Source of the DNA: Gordonia hankookensis
GTDB taxonomy: Bacteria > Actinomycetota > Actinomycetes > Mycobacteriales > Mycobacteriaceae
Length of the DNA stretch: 64,000 nucleotides
Assembly: GCF_014673215.1 (NCBI RefSeq)
Contig: NZ_JACWMS010000002.1
Span: 806,001 to 870,000 of the forward strand
Direction of reading: 5' to 3'
A program made the position numbers and the translations under genes. Position 1 is the first letter of the stretch. Every line of letters starts with the position of its first letter. Shown here in pieces: positions 40,412-48,330 of this stretch. The notes below the pieces were generated by a model that had not been told where the DNA came from, ran no database searches, and saw only the letters and a program-made list of their open reading frames with translations.

Positions 40412-41038
40412 TCAGTACGCCGAGTTGACGTTGTCCATCGATCCATATGTCTGCGCTGCGTAATTGCAGGCGGCGACGATGTTCGCGACCGGGTCCCACA
40501 CGTCGAACTTGGTGCCCTCCACGTGGTAGGTGGCGAAGGTCGGATCGATCACCTGCAGCAGACCCTTGGACGGGATGCCTGCGGCGGCATTCGAGTCATA
40601 GAGGTTGATGGCCTGCGGGTTACCGGTCGACTCGCGCATGACGTTGCGCATGATCCCGTCGTAGCTGGCCGGGATGTTGTTCTTGGCCAGGATGTCGAGG
40701 GACTGGCGGATCCAGCCGTCGAGGTTGTCGGCGTACACAGGCGCGGGCGCCGGAGCAGGGGCTGGGGCGGGCACCGGCTTGGGGGCCACCACAGGTGCCG
40801 GAGCAGGGGCAGGCGCGGGCTTGTTCGCCGTGCTGGTGTCGGCGACCGCTTCGATGTGCTTGTCTGACGCCGCTGCCGAGGCATGGTGCCGCTTCTCCGC
40901 CTGAGCGGGCTCCGCGTTGCTGATCGAGCCGACGGTGGCCACAGCGGTGACCGCGAGGGTGGCAGCGCCGACCGCATGAGCGAAGCGCTTACGAGACATG
41001 CTGCGGGCATGCTTCAACGATGTGGAGATGACGAACAT
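40412..41038 (-). CDS. Secreted transglycosylase (SLT)-like cell-wall protein
   Basis: The 208-residue precursor has a basic N-terminus and hydrophobic core (AHAVGAATLAVTAVATVGSISNAEPAQA), so it is exported. A linker of alternating Ala-Pro (about residues 72-102) precedes a lysozyme-like domain: IMRNVMRESTGNPQAINLYDSN, with Glu as the likely catalytic acid, then GIPSKGLLQVIDPTFATYHVEG and NIVAACNYAAQTYGSM. This is the SLT/resuscitation-promoting-factor type of peptidoglycan lyase. The ATG at 41038 follows AGGA. A leader of up to about 500 bases with several stem-loops precedes it. Peptidoglycan cleavage during growth or resuscitation is the expected role. Confidence 0.87.
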   Translation of the reverse strand: MFVISTSLKHARSMSRKRFAHAVGAATLAVTAVATVGSISNAEPAQAEKRHHASAAASDKHIEAVADTSTANKPAPAPAPAPVVAPKPVPAPAPAPAPAPVYADNLDGWIRQSLDILAKNNIPASYDGIMRNVMRESTGNPQAINLYDSNAAAGIPSKGLLQVIDPTFATYHVEGTKFDVWDPVANIVAACNYAAQTYGSMDNVNSAY

Positions 41039-41548
41039 GAGATTGAATTCCTGATGCGTTGTGCGGCCGGTCTGTCGGCCGACAGCGGACAACCTCCGAC
41101 GCGCGAGGGCGCATCGGCGACGTGGACACCGCTGTGAATGGACTTGTTTGACTGCGGGACGATGCCGTCCCGGACGCATGACGCAACCGACCCGTCTGGA
41201 TTCTGGGTCTGGCCCGAGCTTCGCTCAGACGGCCACGGTCGCGGTCTTGGCCCCGATAGCCGACGCGAGACCGCGGGCTGCGCATGCGGGCTTGATCCGC
41301 ATACCTACTCGACTTTCTCGTGCTGCACAGACTCAACGTCTGTTGTCGTGGCAGATAACAGATTGATATACAAACCTGAGAAACGCCAAAATACGGACAC
41401 CCGAAAGTCGCCTCATGCGCACCATCGATCTGTGTCACCCAGTGTCAAAAGCGGCTGTGCGCTGGCATTACATCGTTTCAGGGAGCAGTGAGCCGTCTCA
41501 CAAAACTTGTCAAGAGAAAACGCTGTTTCGAGGCGAATTCGTTACTGT
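41039..41548 (-). promoter_or_regulatory. Long structured leader of the transglycosylase-like gene
   Basis: No credible gene lies in this 510-bp gap. On the minus strand three perfect stem-loops occur: CCGCAT/ATGCGG-type (41284-41302), GCGGTCT/AGACCGC (41241-41274) and CGGGACG/CGTCCCG (41155-41172). A small GAGC-GAA-GCTC hairpin and GACCC/GGGTC pairing lie between them. TTGACA boxes on the minus strand at 41508-41513 and 41443-41448 could drive a long 5' untranslated region. Actinobacterial rpf and cell-wall hydrolase genes often carry c-di-AMP (ydaO) riboswitches in such leaders; I could not match that consensus convincingly. Confidence 0.45.
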
Positions 41549-41566
41549 GGGCGCGCTGTCGCGCCC
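41549..41566 (-). terminator. Probable terminator of the iclR-type gene
   Basis: GGGCGCG-CTGT-CGCGCCC forms a perfect seven-base-pair stem with a four-base loop, 15 bp past the stop codon of the minus-strand IclR gene. It is symmetric and lacks a marked T-tract. It separates that gene from the promoter of the transglycosylase-like gene. Confidence 0.6.
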
Positions 41567-41581
41567 CCTAGAGAGGCTCCG

Positions 41582-42379
41582 TCAGCCCTGCTGAGGCAGC
41601 GCCTGCATGACCCTGGTGACTCGCGCTGCGGCGTCGAGCACGCCCTCTACCTTTTCATCGAGAGCCGCGCCTCGAAACGACTCGACCCGGCCGCCGATGC
41701 TGATCGATGCCACGATCGCCCCGGCGCGGCCGAAGATCGGCGCGGCCACTGCAGCCACACCGGCCAGATAGTCGGAATCGCTCACCGAGTACCCCGCCTC
41801 ACGCACACTGTCGAGGTGCGCCGTGAGCCCATCGACATCCGTGAGTGTCCGGTCGGTGAAGGATTGGAGATCATCGCGAATCCATTGCGCGCGAATATCT
41901 TCCGAGTTGGCAAGCATGACAATCGGACCGGCGGCAGCATGATACGGCATCACCGATCCGATGTTGATCCCGGCAACGACGAGCGGATTGTTGCCTTCGA
42001 GGCGGTCGATGCACACCGCCCCCTGGTCCGCAGGGACCATCAGATAGGCCGTATCCCCGAACGCTTGGGCCAACTGGACCATCAATGGCCTTGCCGCCGA
42101 ACGTATGTCGAGCTTGATCAGCGCGGCAGACCCTACCTCGAAGACCGGCATCGCAACCCGATATGAGCCCTCGCCGGTCCGATCGACCCAGCCGGCGTGG
42201 ATCAGTGTCGCCATGAGGCGGTGCACCGTCGTCTTGTTCATGCCACTGGCCGCGGTCAGCTCGTTCAGCGTCCACACCGGACGGTCGGCACCGAAGTGCT
42301 CGAGCAGTGCGCAGGCTTTGAGAACAGCTCCCACGACTTCCCTGCCGGCGCTGGATTCTGGCTCGATTGGCGAGGCCAC
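41582..42379 (-). CDS. IclR family regulator
   Basis: The 265-residue protein has an N-terminal winged HTH (AVLKACALLEHFGADRPVWTLNELTAASGMNKTTVHRLMATLIHAGWV, about residues 18-65) and a C-terminal IclR effector domain with GINIGSVMPYHAAAGPIVMLA and GYSVSDSDYLAGVAAVAAPIFGRAGAIVASISIGG. It is divergent from the lyase/hydro-lyase/symporter/ligase unit and is the obvious regulator. A dyad, ATGCG-AAA-CGCAT, lies just downstream of that unit's promoter. Effectors of IclR proteins are usually small acids or aromatics, which agrees with a dicarboxylate pathway. Confidence 0.9.
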   Translation of the reverse strand: MASPIEPESSAGREVVGAVLKACALLEHFGADRPVWTLNELTAASGMNKTTVHRLMATLIHAGWVDRTGEGSYRVAMPVFEVGSAALIKLDIRSAARPLMVQLAQAFGDTAYLMVPADQGAVCIDRLEGNNPLVVAGINIGSVMPYHAAAGPIVMLANSEDIRAQWIRDDLQSFTDRTLTDVDGLTAHLDSVREAGYSVSDSDYLAGVAAVAAPIFGRAGAIVASISIGGRVESFRGAALDEKVEGVLDAAARVTRVMQALPQQG

Positions 42380-42449
42380 TGACGGTGCTCACTTCCGTTG
42401 GACGTGGATCGGTGTCGACATCATACGAACAGAGTCAGAACCGAACGGG

Positions 42450-42501
42450 TTGACATGTGACCCATGCCACCCTACCGTCCATATCGAGATGCGAAACGCA
42501 T
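42450..42501 (+). promoter_or_regulatory. Promoter and candidate IclR operator of the hydro-lyase/lyase unit
   Basis: TTGACA at 42450-42455 is followed after exactly 17 bp by TACCGT (42473-42478), a TANNNT-type -10. Transcription would start near 42485. The perfect dyad ATGCG-AAA-CGCAT (42489-42501) then covers the start region, where a repressor would block the polymerase. An in-frame ATG at 42464 lies between the -35 and -10 boxes, so it cannot be the translation start. Confidence 0.7.
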
Positions 42502-42529
42502 TCCGCATTACGAAACGGAGACGATCACG

Positions 42530-43399
42530 TTGAACACTCCAACTCTCAAAGACCTCACCTCACGCGGCATCGTCTATGCACCCGGAGTGTGGGACGGGCT
42601 GACCGCACGTCTTGCGGATCAGGCAGGATTCAGTGCTCTGTGCGCATCCGGGTTCGCCATCTCCGCCGCGCTGGGACTACCCGATGCCGAGCTCTATACG
42701 ATGTCCGAGAACCTGCAGGCCGTCCGCACCATTCGAGAAGCGTCACAGTTGCCGCTCGTCGCGGACATCGACACCGGGTACGGCAACGCCGTCAACGCGG
42801 CGCGGACCGCCGGCAAGTTCGTCGATGCGGGAGTACAGGGAATGTTCATGGAGGATCAGGTCTCCCCCAAGTCCTGCCCGATCTGTGTCGGCGACCCTGT
42901 CGATCTCATCAGCGTCACCGAAGCGACCGGCAAGATCCGGGCGGTCCGCGACTCGATCCCGGACCACGTTCTGCTCATCGCCCGCACCGATGCCCGCGGA
43001 GACGAGGCCATACACCGGGCACAGGCATATGTGGATGCGGGAGCGGACATGATCATGCCGGTCACCAAGACGTTCGAGACCATCGACGACTGGGAACGCT
43101 GCCACGAGGAGGTGGGTGTGCCGCTGATGGCCACACTCACCGCGTCGACCTGGACCGAACGTGACTTCACTCCCGAGGTACTCGATCGCGTCGGCGTGCG
43201 TCTGGCGCTGTTGCCGACCCAGGTCCTGATGGCGACCGCCGGCGCCGCACGAGAAGCGCTCCGTCGACTCGCATCGGGCGAACCGCCCGCCGAGGTGAGC
43301 AATGACGCTCTCGCACACCATGAGTTCGTCGACCTGATCGGCTTTCCCGAGGTGGAAGCGATGCAGCGCAAGTACCTCCCGACCGAAGCGAGCCGGTGA
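42530..43399 (+). CDS. PEP mutase/isocitrate lyase superfamily lyase
   Basis: The 289-residue TIM-barrel enzyme has VADIDTGYGN (Asp79 and Asp81, magnesium site), MEDQ (Glu108) and IARTDARGDEAIHRAQAYVDAGADMIMP, as in methylisocitrate and 2,3-dimethylmalate lyases. These cleave C-C bonds in substituted malates to give pyruvate, glyoxylate or similar plus an acid. The active-site loop, usually KRCGH, reads PKSCPIC, so the catalytic cysteine (Cys116) stays but Arg, Gly and His are lost. The TTG start follows CGGAG at nine bases. The downstream LeuCD-like hydratase suggests its substrate is a freshly hydrated alkylmalate. Confidence 0.85.
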   Translation: MNTPTLKDLTSRGIVYAPGVWDGLTARLADQAGFSALCASGFAISAALGLPDAELYTMSENLQAVRTIREASQLPLVADIDTGYGNAVNAARTAGKFVDAGVQGMFMEDQVSPKSCPICVGDPVDLISVTEATGKIRAVRDSIPDHVLLIARTDARGDEAIHRAQAYVDAGADMIMPVTKTFETIDDWERCHEEVGVPLMATLTASTWTERDFTPEVLDRVGVRLALLPTQVLMATAGAAREALRRLASGEPPAEVSNDALAHHEFVDLIGFPEVEAMQRKYLPTEASR

Positions 43400-43404
43400 T
43401 CTGC

Positions 43405-44661
43405 ATGGCCCAGACGATGACCGAGAAGATCCTCGGACGCACCACCGGTCGGGAGTCGGTGCGCTCCGGCGACAATCACGCGGTACGCCCCGCGCGGATG
43501 ATCGCCTATGACTTCCCCGGATACACCGACGTCATGTTCCGGCAGATGCGCGATGACTTCGGCATCACTGAATTGGCCGACCCGGATCGCTACATCGTGT
43601 TCATCGACCACATGTTGACGAAGAACAACGACAAGGAAGCCGAGGTCCATCAGGTCACCCGCGACTGGTGTGAATTCTACGGCATCGAGTTGCACGAGGG
43701 ACGCGGCATCGGTCACCAGCTCACAGCCGAACTCGGACTGGCGATTCCGGGTGAGTTCTTGGTGCATTTCGACGGTCACATCAGCGGGATCGGCGCGTTC
43801 GGCGCCCTCGGATGGGGAATCCGCCGTGATCTCATCGAAGCCTGGGTCACCGGGCAGCTGTTCGTCGACATACCGGCGACGACGCGCTTCGATCTGATCG
43901 GCGAGTTCCCACCCGGGGTGGACAGCCGCGACCTCGTCCACTCGATCATCGAGCTGGTCGGCGCCGACGGGTGCGCGCATCAAGTGATGGAATTCGGTGG
44001 ACCGGGTGCGAGATCGATGAAGATCGACCACCGGCAGGGACTGTGCGGCATGGCGATGTTCACCGGCGCGGTGTCGGCGATCTTCGAACCGGACGAGACC
44101 TCTTTGGCGTACGCGAAAGACGTTGCACGACACGACTTCGACCCCGTCTATCCCGACATCGACGCATCCTACGCGGCACGACACACAATCGACCTCGCCA
44201 CCCTGACCCCTCGAGTCGTCGAACCGGGCTCCGCACGAGTCTCGAACACCAAGACGGCCAGAGAACTGGCAGGGACGCCGATCACGAAGGCCTTCATCGG
44301 TTCGTGCGCAAGCGGTCGGATCGAGGACTTACGCGCCGCCGCAATGGTTCTCGATGGACAGACCGTGGCACCCGGCGTCGAACTGAATGTCGTACCGACG
44401 TCACAGCGGGTCTATGAGCAAGCCGAGAAGGAAGGCATCTTGGACGTACTCAGGGCCTCGGGAGCGAACATCGCGGTTTCCAGCTGCGACTTCTGCTTCG
44501 GTTATCAGAAGCCACTGCAGCCCGGAGAGAACTGCATCTCGACCGGCGTGCTGAACATTTCCGGACGCATGGGGAGCTCTGACGCCAACATCTACATGGG
44601 CTCACCGTTCACCGTCGCAGCCAGCGCGCTGCGTGGCTCGATACAGGAGTCCGTTCAATGA
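43405..44661 (+). CDS. Aconitase-superfamily hydro-lyase large subunit (LeuC-like)
   Basis: The 418-residue protein matches LeuC/homoaconitase/dimethylmalate dehydratase large subunits. HMLTKNNDKEAEVHQ near the start, EGRGIGHQL and GELVHFDGHISGIGAFGALGWG-type segments carry the Asp/His residues. The [4Fe-4S] ligands are Cys301 (IGSCASGRIEDL), Cys361 and Cys364 (SSCDFCFGY). It would add or remove water at a double bond of an unsaturated dicarboxylate. I use the ATG at 43405; a GTG nine bases upstream overlaps the lyase stop. The small subunit follows with an ATGA overlap, so the pair is a stoichiometric complex. Confidence 0.88.
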   Translation: MAQTMTEKILGRTTGRESVRSGDNHAVRPARMIAYDFPGYTDVMFRQMRDDFGITELADPDRYIVFIDHMLTKNNDKEAEVHQVTRDWCEFYGIELHEGRGIGHQLTAELGLAIPGEFLVHFDGHISGIGAFGALGWGIRRDLIEAWVTGQLFVDIPATTRFDLIGEFPPGVDSRDLVHSIIELVGADGCAHQVMEFGGPGARSMKIDHRQGLCGMAMFTGAVSAIFEPDETSLAYAKDVARHDFDPVYPDIDASYAARHTIDLATLTPRVVEPGSARVSNTKTARELAGTPITKAFIGSCASGRIEDLRAAAMVLDGQTVAPGVELNVVPTSQRVYEQAEKEGILDVLRASGANIAVSSCDFCFGYQKPLQPGENCISTGVLNISGRMGSSDANIYMGSPFTVAASALRGSIQESVQ

Positions 44662-45194
44662 GTGCTTATCCACCGCCTCCCGACATCATCGAGGGCAAGG
44701 TCGCCTGGATCTTCGGCGACGACTTCGACATCGACCTCGTGGTCGGCGTCTCCAACATCAAGTCGTACGACACCGATCATCTCCGGTCGGTGTGCATGAC
44801 AGCGTACGATCCGACGTTCGCCGATCGCGTTCGGCAGGGTGACATCATCGTCGGTGGCCGCAACTTCGGATACGGGCATCCCCACTACCCGCCGATGGTC
44901 GCGCTCCGCAATGCCGGCATCGCGGCCATCGTCGCCGAGTCGTTCTCCCCCGGCTTCTGGCGCGGTGAGACGTTCAATGGGATGCCACTCATCACGATCC
45001 CCGGCGTATCGGCCGCCGTGGCGATCGACGATGCGGTGACGCTGGATTGGCGCGCCGCCACGTTGCGGACGTCGGGCGCCGAATTGGTCGGGACGCCGCC
45101 GAATGCCCGAACCGTCCAGGTCATCGAGGCCGGCGGCTCGTATGAACTCCTCCTCGCCGAACACTCCCGCGAACATCAAGGACAGATGCAATGA
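44658..45194 (+). CDS. Aconitase-superfamily hydro-lyase small subunit (LeuD-like, unusual active-site loop)
   Basis: The 178-residue swivel-domain protein starts VAWIFGDDFDIDLVV and has GDIIVGGRNFGYG, which aligns with the LeuD loop GxNFGCGSSREHA. Here the loop continues HPHYPPM (residues 74-80), so the Ser-Ser-Arg-Glu-His stretch that supplies the base and substrate-binding Arg in aconitases is replaced. AIVAESFSPGFWRGETFNGMPLITI then follows as usual. It overlaps the large subunit (ATGA) and the symporter. The changed loop implies a substrate other than isopropylmalate or citrate; a maleate- or dimethylmaleate-type hydratase is a reasonable guess. Confidence 0.85.
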   Translation: MSAYPPPPDIIEGKVAWIFGDDFDIDLVVGVSNIKSYDTDHLRSVCMTAYDPTFADRVRQGDIIVGGRNFGYGHPHYPPMVALRNAGIAAIVAESFSPGFWRGETFNGMPLITIPGVSAAVAIDDAVTLDWRAATLRTSGAELVGTPPNARTVQVIEAGGSYELLLAEHSREHQGQMQ

Positions 45195-46525
45195 CCAACG
45201 TAGAGCAACCCATTCGCACCCACGGGGGTGCCGGTGGGACGTCGCCACAGAGATCGAAGACGATGGCCCGGCGTGCTGCCATTGCCGGAGGCGTCGGCAC
45301 GCTCATCGAGTACTACGACTTCGCGGTGTACGGATTCCTCGCCGTCACCATCGCGCCGCTGTTCTTCCCCTCGGAGACCTCCGGTGCATCGATCCTGGCC
45401 ACCCTCGCCGTCTTCGGCGTCGCCTACGTCGCACGCCCCCTGGGCGGCATCTTCTTCGGGCGGCTCGGGGACCGGCGCGGACGTAGGTCGGCCCTGGTCA
45501 TCACCGTTGTCTGCATGGGTGTGGCGTGCGGCATCCTCGGCCTGCTTCCCACGCACTCCTCCGTCGGCGTGATCGCGCCGATACTGCTGGTGATCGTGCG
45601 TCTCGCACAGGGTTTCTCGGCGGGCGGCGAGGTCGGGGGCGCGGCCACCTACATCGCCGAATCCGCACCGCCGAACCGTCGCGGATTCTTCGGTTCGTTC
45701 ACACCGATCGGGTCGACTCTGGGATTTGCCGTCGCCGCCTCGGTCGTCGGCATCGTCGCCTTCCTCACAACCGATGAGCAGATGGACGCGTGGGGATGGC
45801 GCATCCCGTTCCTGCTCGCGCTGCCCCTCGCACTGATCTGCCTCCGCGTGCGGTTGAAGCTGGAGGACACCCCTGAATTCGAGGAGATGGCGGACAAGGA
45901 GGAAGTCACCAAGAGTCCGCTTCTCGACGTCATCAGGAAGAATCCGGTCTCCGTTCTCCAAGTTGTGGGCGTGGCGATCGCGATGAACGGCTCGGGCTAC
46001 ATCGGGTTGACGTACTTCAGTGTCTATCTCATCAACGATCTGGGCTTCTCGAAGGATGCCGTCTACTGGACGTCCGCGATCAGCATTGCCCTGGCGTGCG
46101 CCACATTCCCTCTCAGTGGGATGTTGACGGACAGGTTCGGGCGTAAACCCGTTCTGGCAGGGGGCTATATCGCCTACCTCGTGCTAGCGGTGCCGGCGTT
46201 CATGATCTTGGGCGCCACGGCGAGCGTCGTCGTCGTCGGATTGGTGTACTTCGTGTACATGGTCCTCAACGGTGTCGTCCAAGTACCGGCATTTCCGTTG
46301 TTCACCGAACTGTTTCCGCGCACGGTCCGATACACCGGCGTGTCATTGGGATTCAACATCGGAACCATCGCCGCAGGCGGGACCGCGCCGTATGTGGCCG
46401 CTCAGCTGGTCGAATCCACCGGAAGCGGTATGTCCCCGGCCTACTGGGTGATCGGCGTGTGCATCATCGGACTCCTGACGGTCCTGACGATCCGCGAGAC
46501 CGGCAAGACCGCACTCCCGACGTGA
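45191..46525 (+). CDS. MHS-family metabolite:H+ symporter
   Basis: The 444-residue transporter has 12 predicted spans and the metabolite:H+ symporter signature: GGVGTLIEYYDFAVYGFLAV at helix 1, ARPLGGIFFGRLGDRRGRRSALV (motif A) and RLAQGFSAGGEVGGAATYIAE. The family takes up organic acids such as alpha-ketoglutarate, citrate, shikimate or proline. It overlaps the LeuD-like gene by four bases (ATGA) and precedes the acyl-CoA ligase by 49 bp, so import is coupled to the hydratase/lyase pathway. A di- or tricarboxylate substrate is expected. A hydrophilic N-terminal tail of about 25 residues is slightly long. Confidence 0.9.
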   Translation: MTNVEQPIRTHGGAGGTSPQRSKTMARRAAIAGGVGTLIEYYDFAVYGFLAVTIAPLFFPSETSGASILATLAVFGVAYVARPLGGIFFGRLGDRRGRRSALVITVVCMGVACGILGLLPTHSSVGVIAPILLVIVRLAQGFSAGGEVGGAATYIAESAPPNRRGFFGSFTPIGSTLGFAVAASVVGIVAFLTTDEQMDAWGWRIPFLLALPLALICLRVRLKLEDTPEFEEMADKEEVTKSPLLDVIRKNPVSVLQVVGVAIAMNGSGYIGLTYFSVYLINDLGFSKDAVYWTSAISIALACATFPLSGMLTDRFGRKPVLAGGYIAYLVLAVPAFMILGATASVVVVGLVYFVYMVLNGVVQVPAFPLFTELFPRTVRYTGVSLGFNIGTIAAGGTAPYVAAQLVESTGSGMSPAYWVIGVCIIGLLTVLTIRETGKTALPT

Positions 46526-46574
46526 CCGGATTCTGAGGCACCGGCACACCTGTCAGGCAACGTTGGAGAAGAAG

Positions 46575-48311
46575 ATGAGCAGTGACGTGACACCGGACCA
46601 TGAGCCGCCGTGGTTCGCTCTCCACCCGAACGAACTCTCTCCCGATCTCGAGCCACGTTTCGCCACGCTCACCGAGGCGTGGGAGTGGCGCGTGAACGAG
46701 GAACCCGAGGCGGCGGCTCTGGTGTATTTCGATGCGGTCCTCAGTGTCCGAGAGACCGACGCGCTCGCCGACGCGCTCGCCGCCGTGTTGTCCGATCGCG
46801 GGGTGGGCCACGGCGACCGGGTGGGCATCCACCTGCAGAACATCCCCCAGTACGCGATCGTCCTGATCGCGCTCTGGAAGCTGGGTGGGGTCGCATTGTT
46901 GCTCAATCCCATGTACCGGGGCCGCGAGCTCACCACCCTGCTCGGCGACGCCGAGCCCGTCGGGATCATCACCACCGATCGCGACGTCGAGGCTGTGCAC
47001 GACAGCGCCGTCGGGACACCGGTTCGGTGGGTGTTGGGCACGGCCGAGTCGGATCTTCAATCACGCAACGATCCACGGGTCTTCCGGCCGGGGACGAACG
47101 ATGCCGCGCCCTCCGACAACGACTTGATGACGTTGATCGGCGAGCGGATCGGAAGCCGCCCACCGACGGTCGCGGTGAGCGGCGACGATCTGGCGTTCCT
47201 CGCCTATACGTCCGGCACGACCGGACCGCCGAAAGGCGCGATGAACTCGCATGCCAATGTGCTCGCGGTGACCACGAGCTTTTCCCGAATCGCCGGTATC
47301 AGCCCCGGTGACGTCGTGTTCGCACTCGCACCGCTGTTCCACATCACCGGAGCGGTCATCATCGGTTCGCTGGCATTGTCCGAGCAGACCGCGCTGGTGT
47401 TCACCGGCCGCTTCCAGGTCGAGACCGCACTAGACGCATTGCGCGAACACTCGGTGACCTACACCATCGGCTCCATCACCGCCTTCAACGCCATGATGAA
47501 CTCCGAGCACGCCACCGCCGACCACTTCGCCACCATCAAAGCACTGTTCAGCGGGGGAGCCCCCGTTCCGCCCAGCACGGTCGCGAGGTTCCGCGAACGA
47601 TTCGGCCCCTACATCCACAACGCATACGGGATGACCGAGACGTCGTCCGGAGTCATCGCGGTACCGCCCGGAACCATCGCTCCCGTCGATGAGACCAGCG
47701 GCACGTTGTCGATAGGTGTCCCGCTCCCCGGCGTCGAGGTGCAGATCGTCGACACCTCCGGCCGCCCGCTGCCGCCCGGCGCACAGGGCGAACTCGTCCT
47801 CGTCGGCCCACAGGTGATTCGCGGATACTGGCGCAACGCAGAAGCCTCGGAGGCGGCCATACCTGCAGGTCGGCTCCACACCGGAGACAGCGCGATCGCT
47901 GATGCCGAGGGCTGGATCTACCTAGTCGATCGGATCAAGGATCAGATCAACGTGTCCGGGTACAAGGTGTGGCCGCGCGAGGTGGAGGACGTCCTCTACG
48001 AGCATCCCGCGGTACTCGAGGCCGCCGTTGTCGGGATACCCGACGAGTATCGGGGCGAATCCGTCGCCGCGTACGTGTCCCTCAAGGACGGACAGACGGT
48101 CGAGGCCGACGAGCTCGTGGCCTTCGCACGAGATCGACTTGCGCCCTACAAGAGACCCCGAGCGGTGCAGATCATCGCGGAGCTGCCGAAGACGCAGTCC
48201 GGAAAGATCCGACGGCGGGCACTACGCGACAAGATCGCCGGACAACACGGTGTCGTCTCCGCGACGTCGACACCGCGGCGTACGTCGACGGTCCTCGACG
48301 ACACCGCCTGA
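46575..48311 (+). CDS. Acyl-CoA ligase (class I adenylate-forming)
   Basis: The 578-residue protein has the ANL motifs LAYTSGTTGPPKGAMNSH (P-loop, about residues 211-228), NAYGMTETSSG (A5), LHTGDSAIADAEGWIYLVDRIKDQINVSGYKVWPREVE (A7-A8 hinge) and PKTQSGKIRRRAL with the catalytic Lys. It converts a carboxylic acid to its CoA thioester via an acyl-AMP. As the last gene of the unit it may activate the acid released by the lyase or the imported substrate. It looks like a FadD-type ligase rather than propionyl-CoA synthetase. The ATG follows GGAGAAG; a TTG four codons upstream is the alternative. Confidence 0.88.
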   Translation: MSSDVTPDHEPPWFALHPNELSPDLEPRFATLTEAWEWRVNEEPEAAALVYFDAVLSVRETDALADALAAVLSDRGVGHGDRVGIHLQNIPQYAIVLIALWKLGGVALLLNPMYRGRELTTLLGDAEPVGIITTDRDVEAVHDSAVGTPVRWVLGTAESDLQSRNDPRVFRPGTNDAAPSDNDLMTLIGERIGSRPPTVAVSGDDLAFLAYTSGTTGPPKGAMNSHANVLAVTTSFSRIAGISPGDVVFALAPLFHITGAVIIGSLALSEQTALVFTGRFQVETALDALREHSVTYTIGSITAFNAMMNSEHATADHFATIKALFSGGAPVPPSTVARFRERFGPYIHNAYGMTETSSGVIAVPPGTIAPVDETSGTLSIGVPLPGVEVQIVDTSGRPLPPGAQGELVLVGPQVIRGYWRNAEASEAAIPAGRLHTGDSAIADAEGWIYLVDRIKDQINVSGYKVWPREVEDVLYEHPAVLEAAVVGIPDEYRGESVAAYVSLKDGQTVEADELVAFARDRLAPYKRPRAVQIIAELPKTQSGKIRRRALRDKIAGQHGVVSATSTPRRTSTVLDDTA

Positions 48312-48330
48312 TCGTCGGGACCTATGTCGT

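Noticed and set aside
41061..41491. Short frames in the leader upstream of the transglycosylase-like gene
   Set aside because: They overlap each other, lack ribosome-binding sites and run through stable stem-loops.
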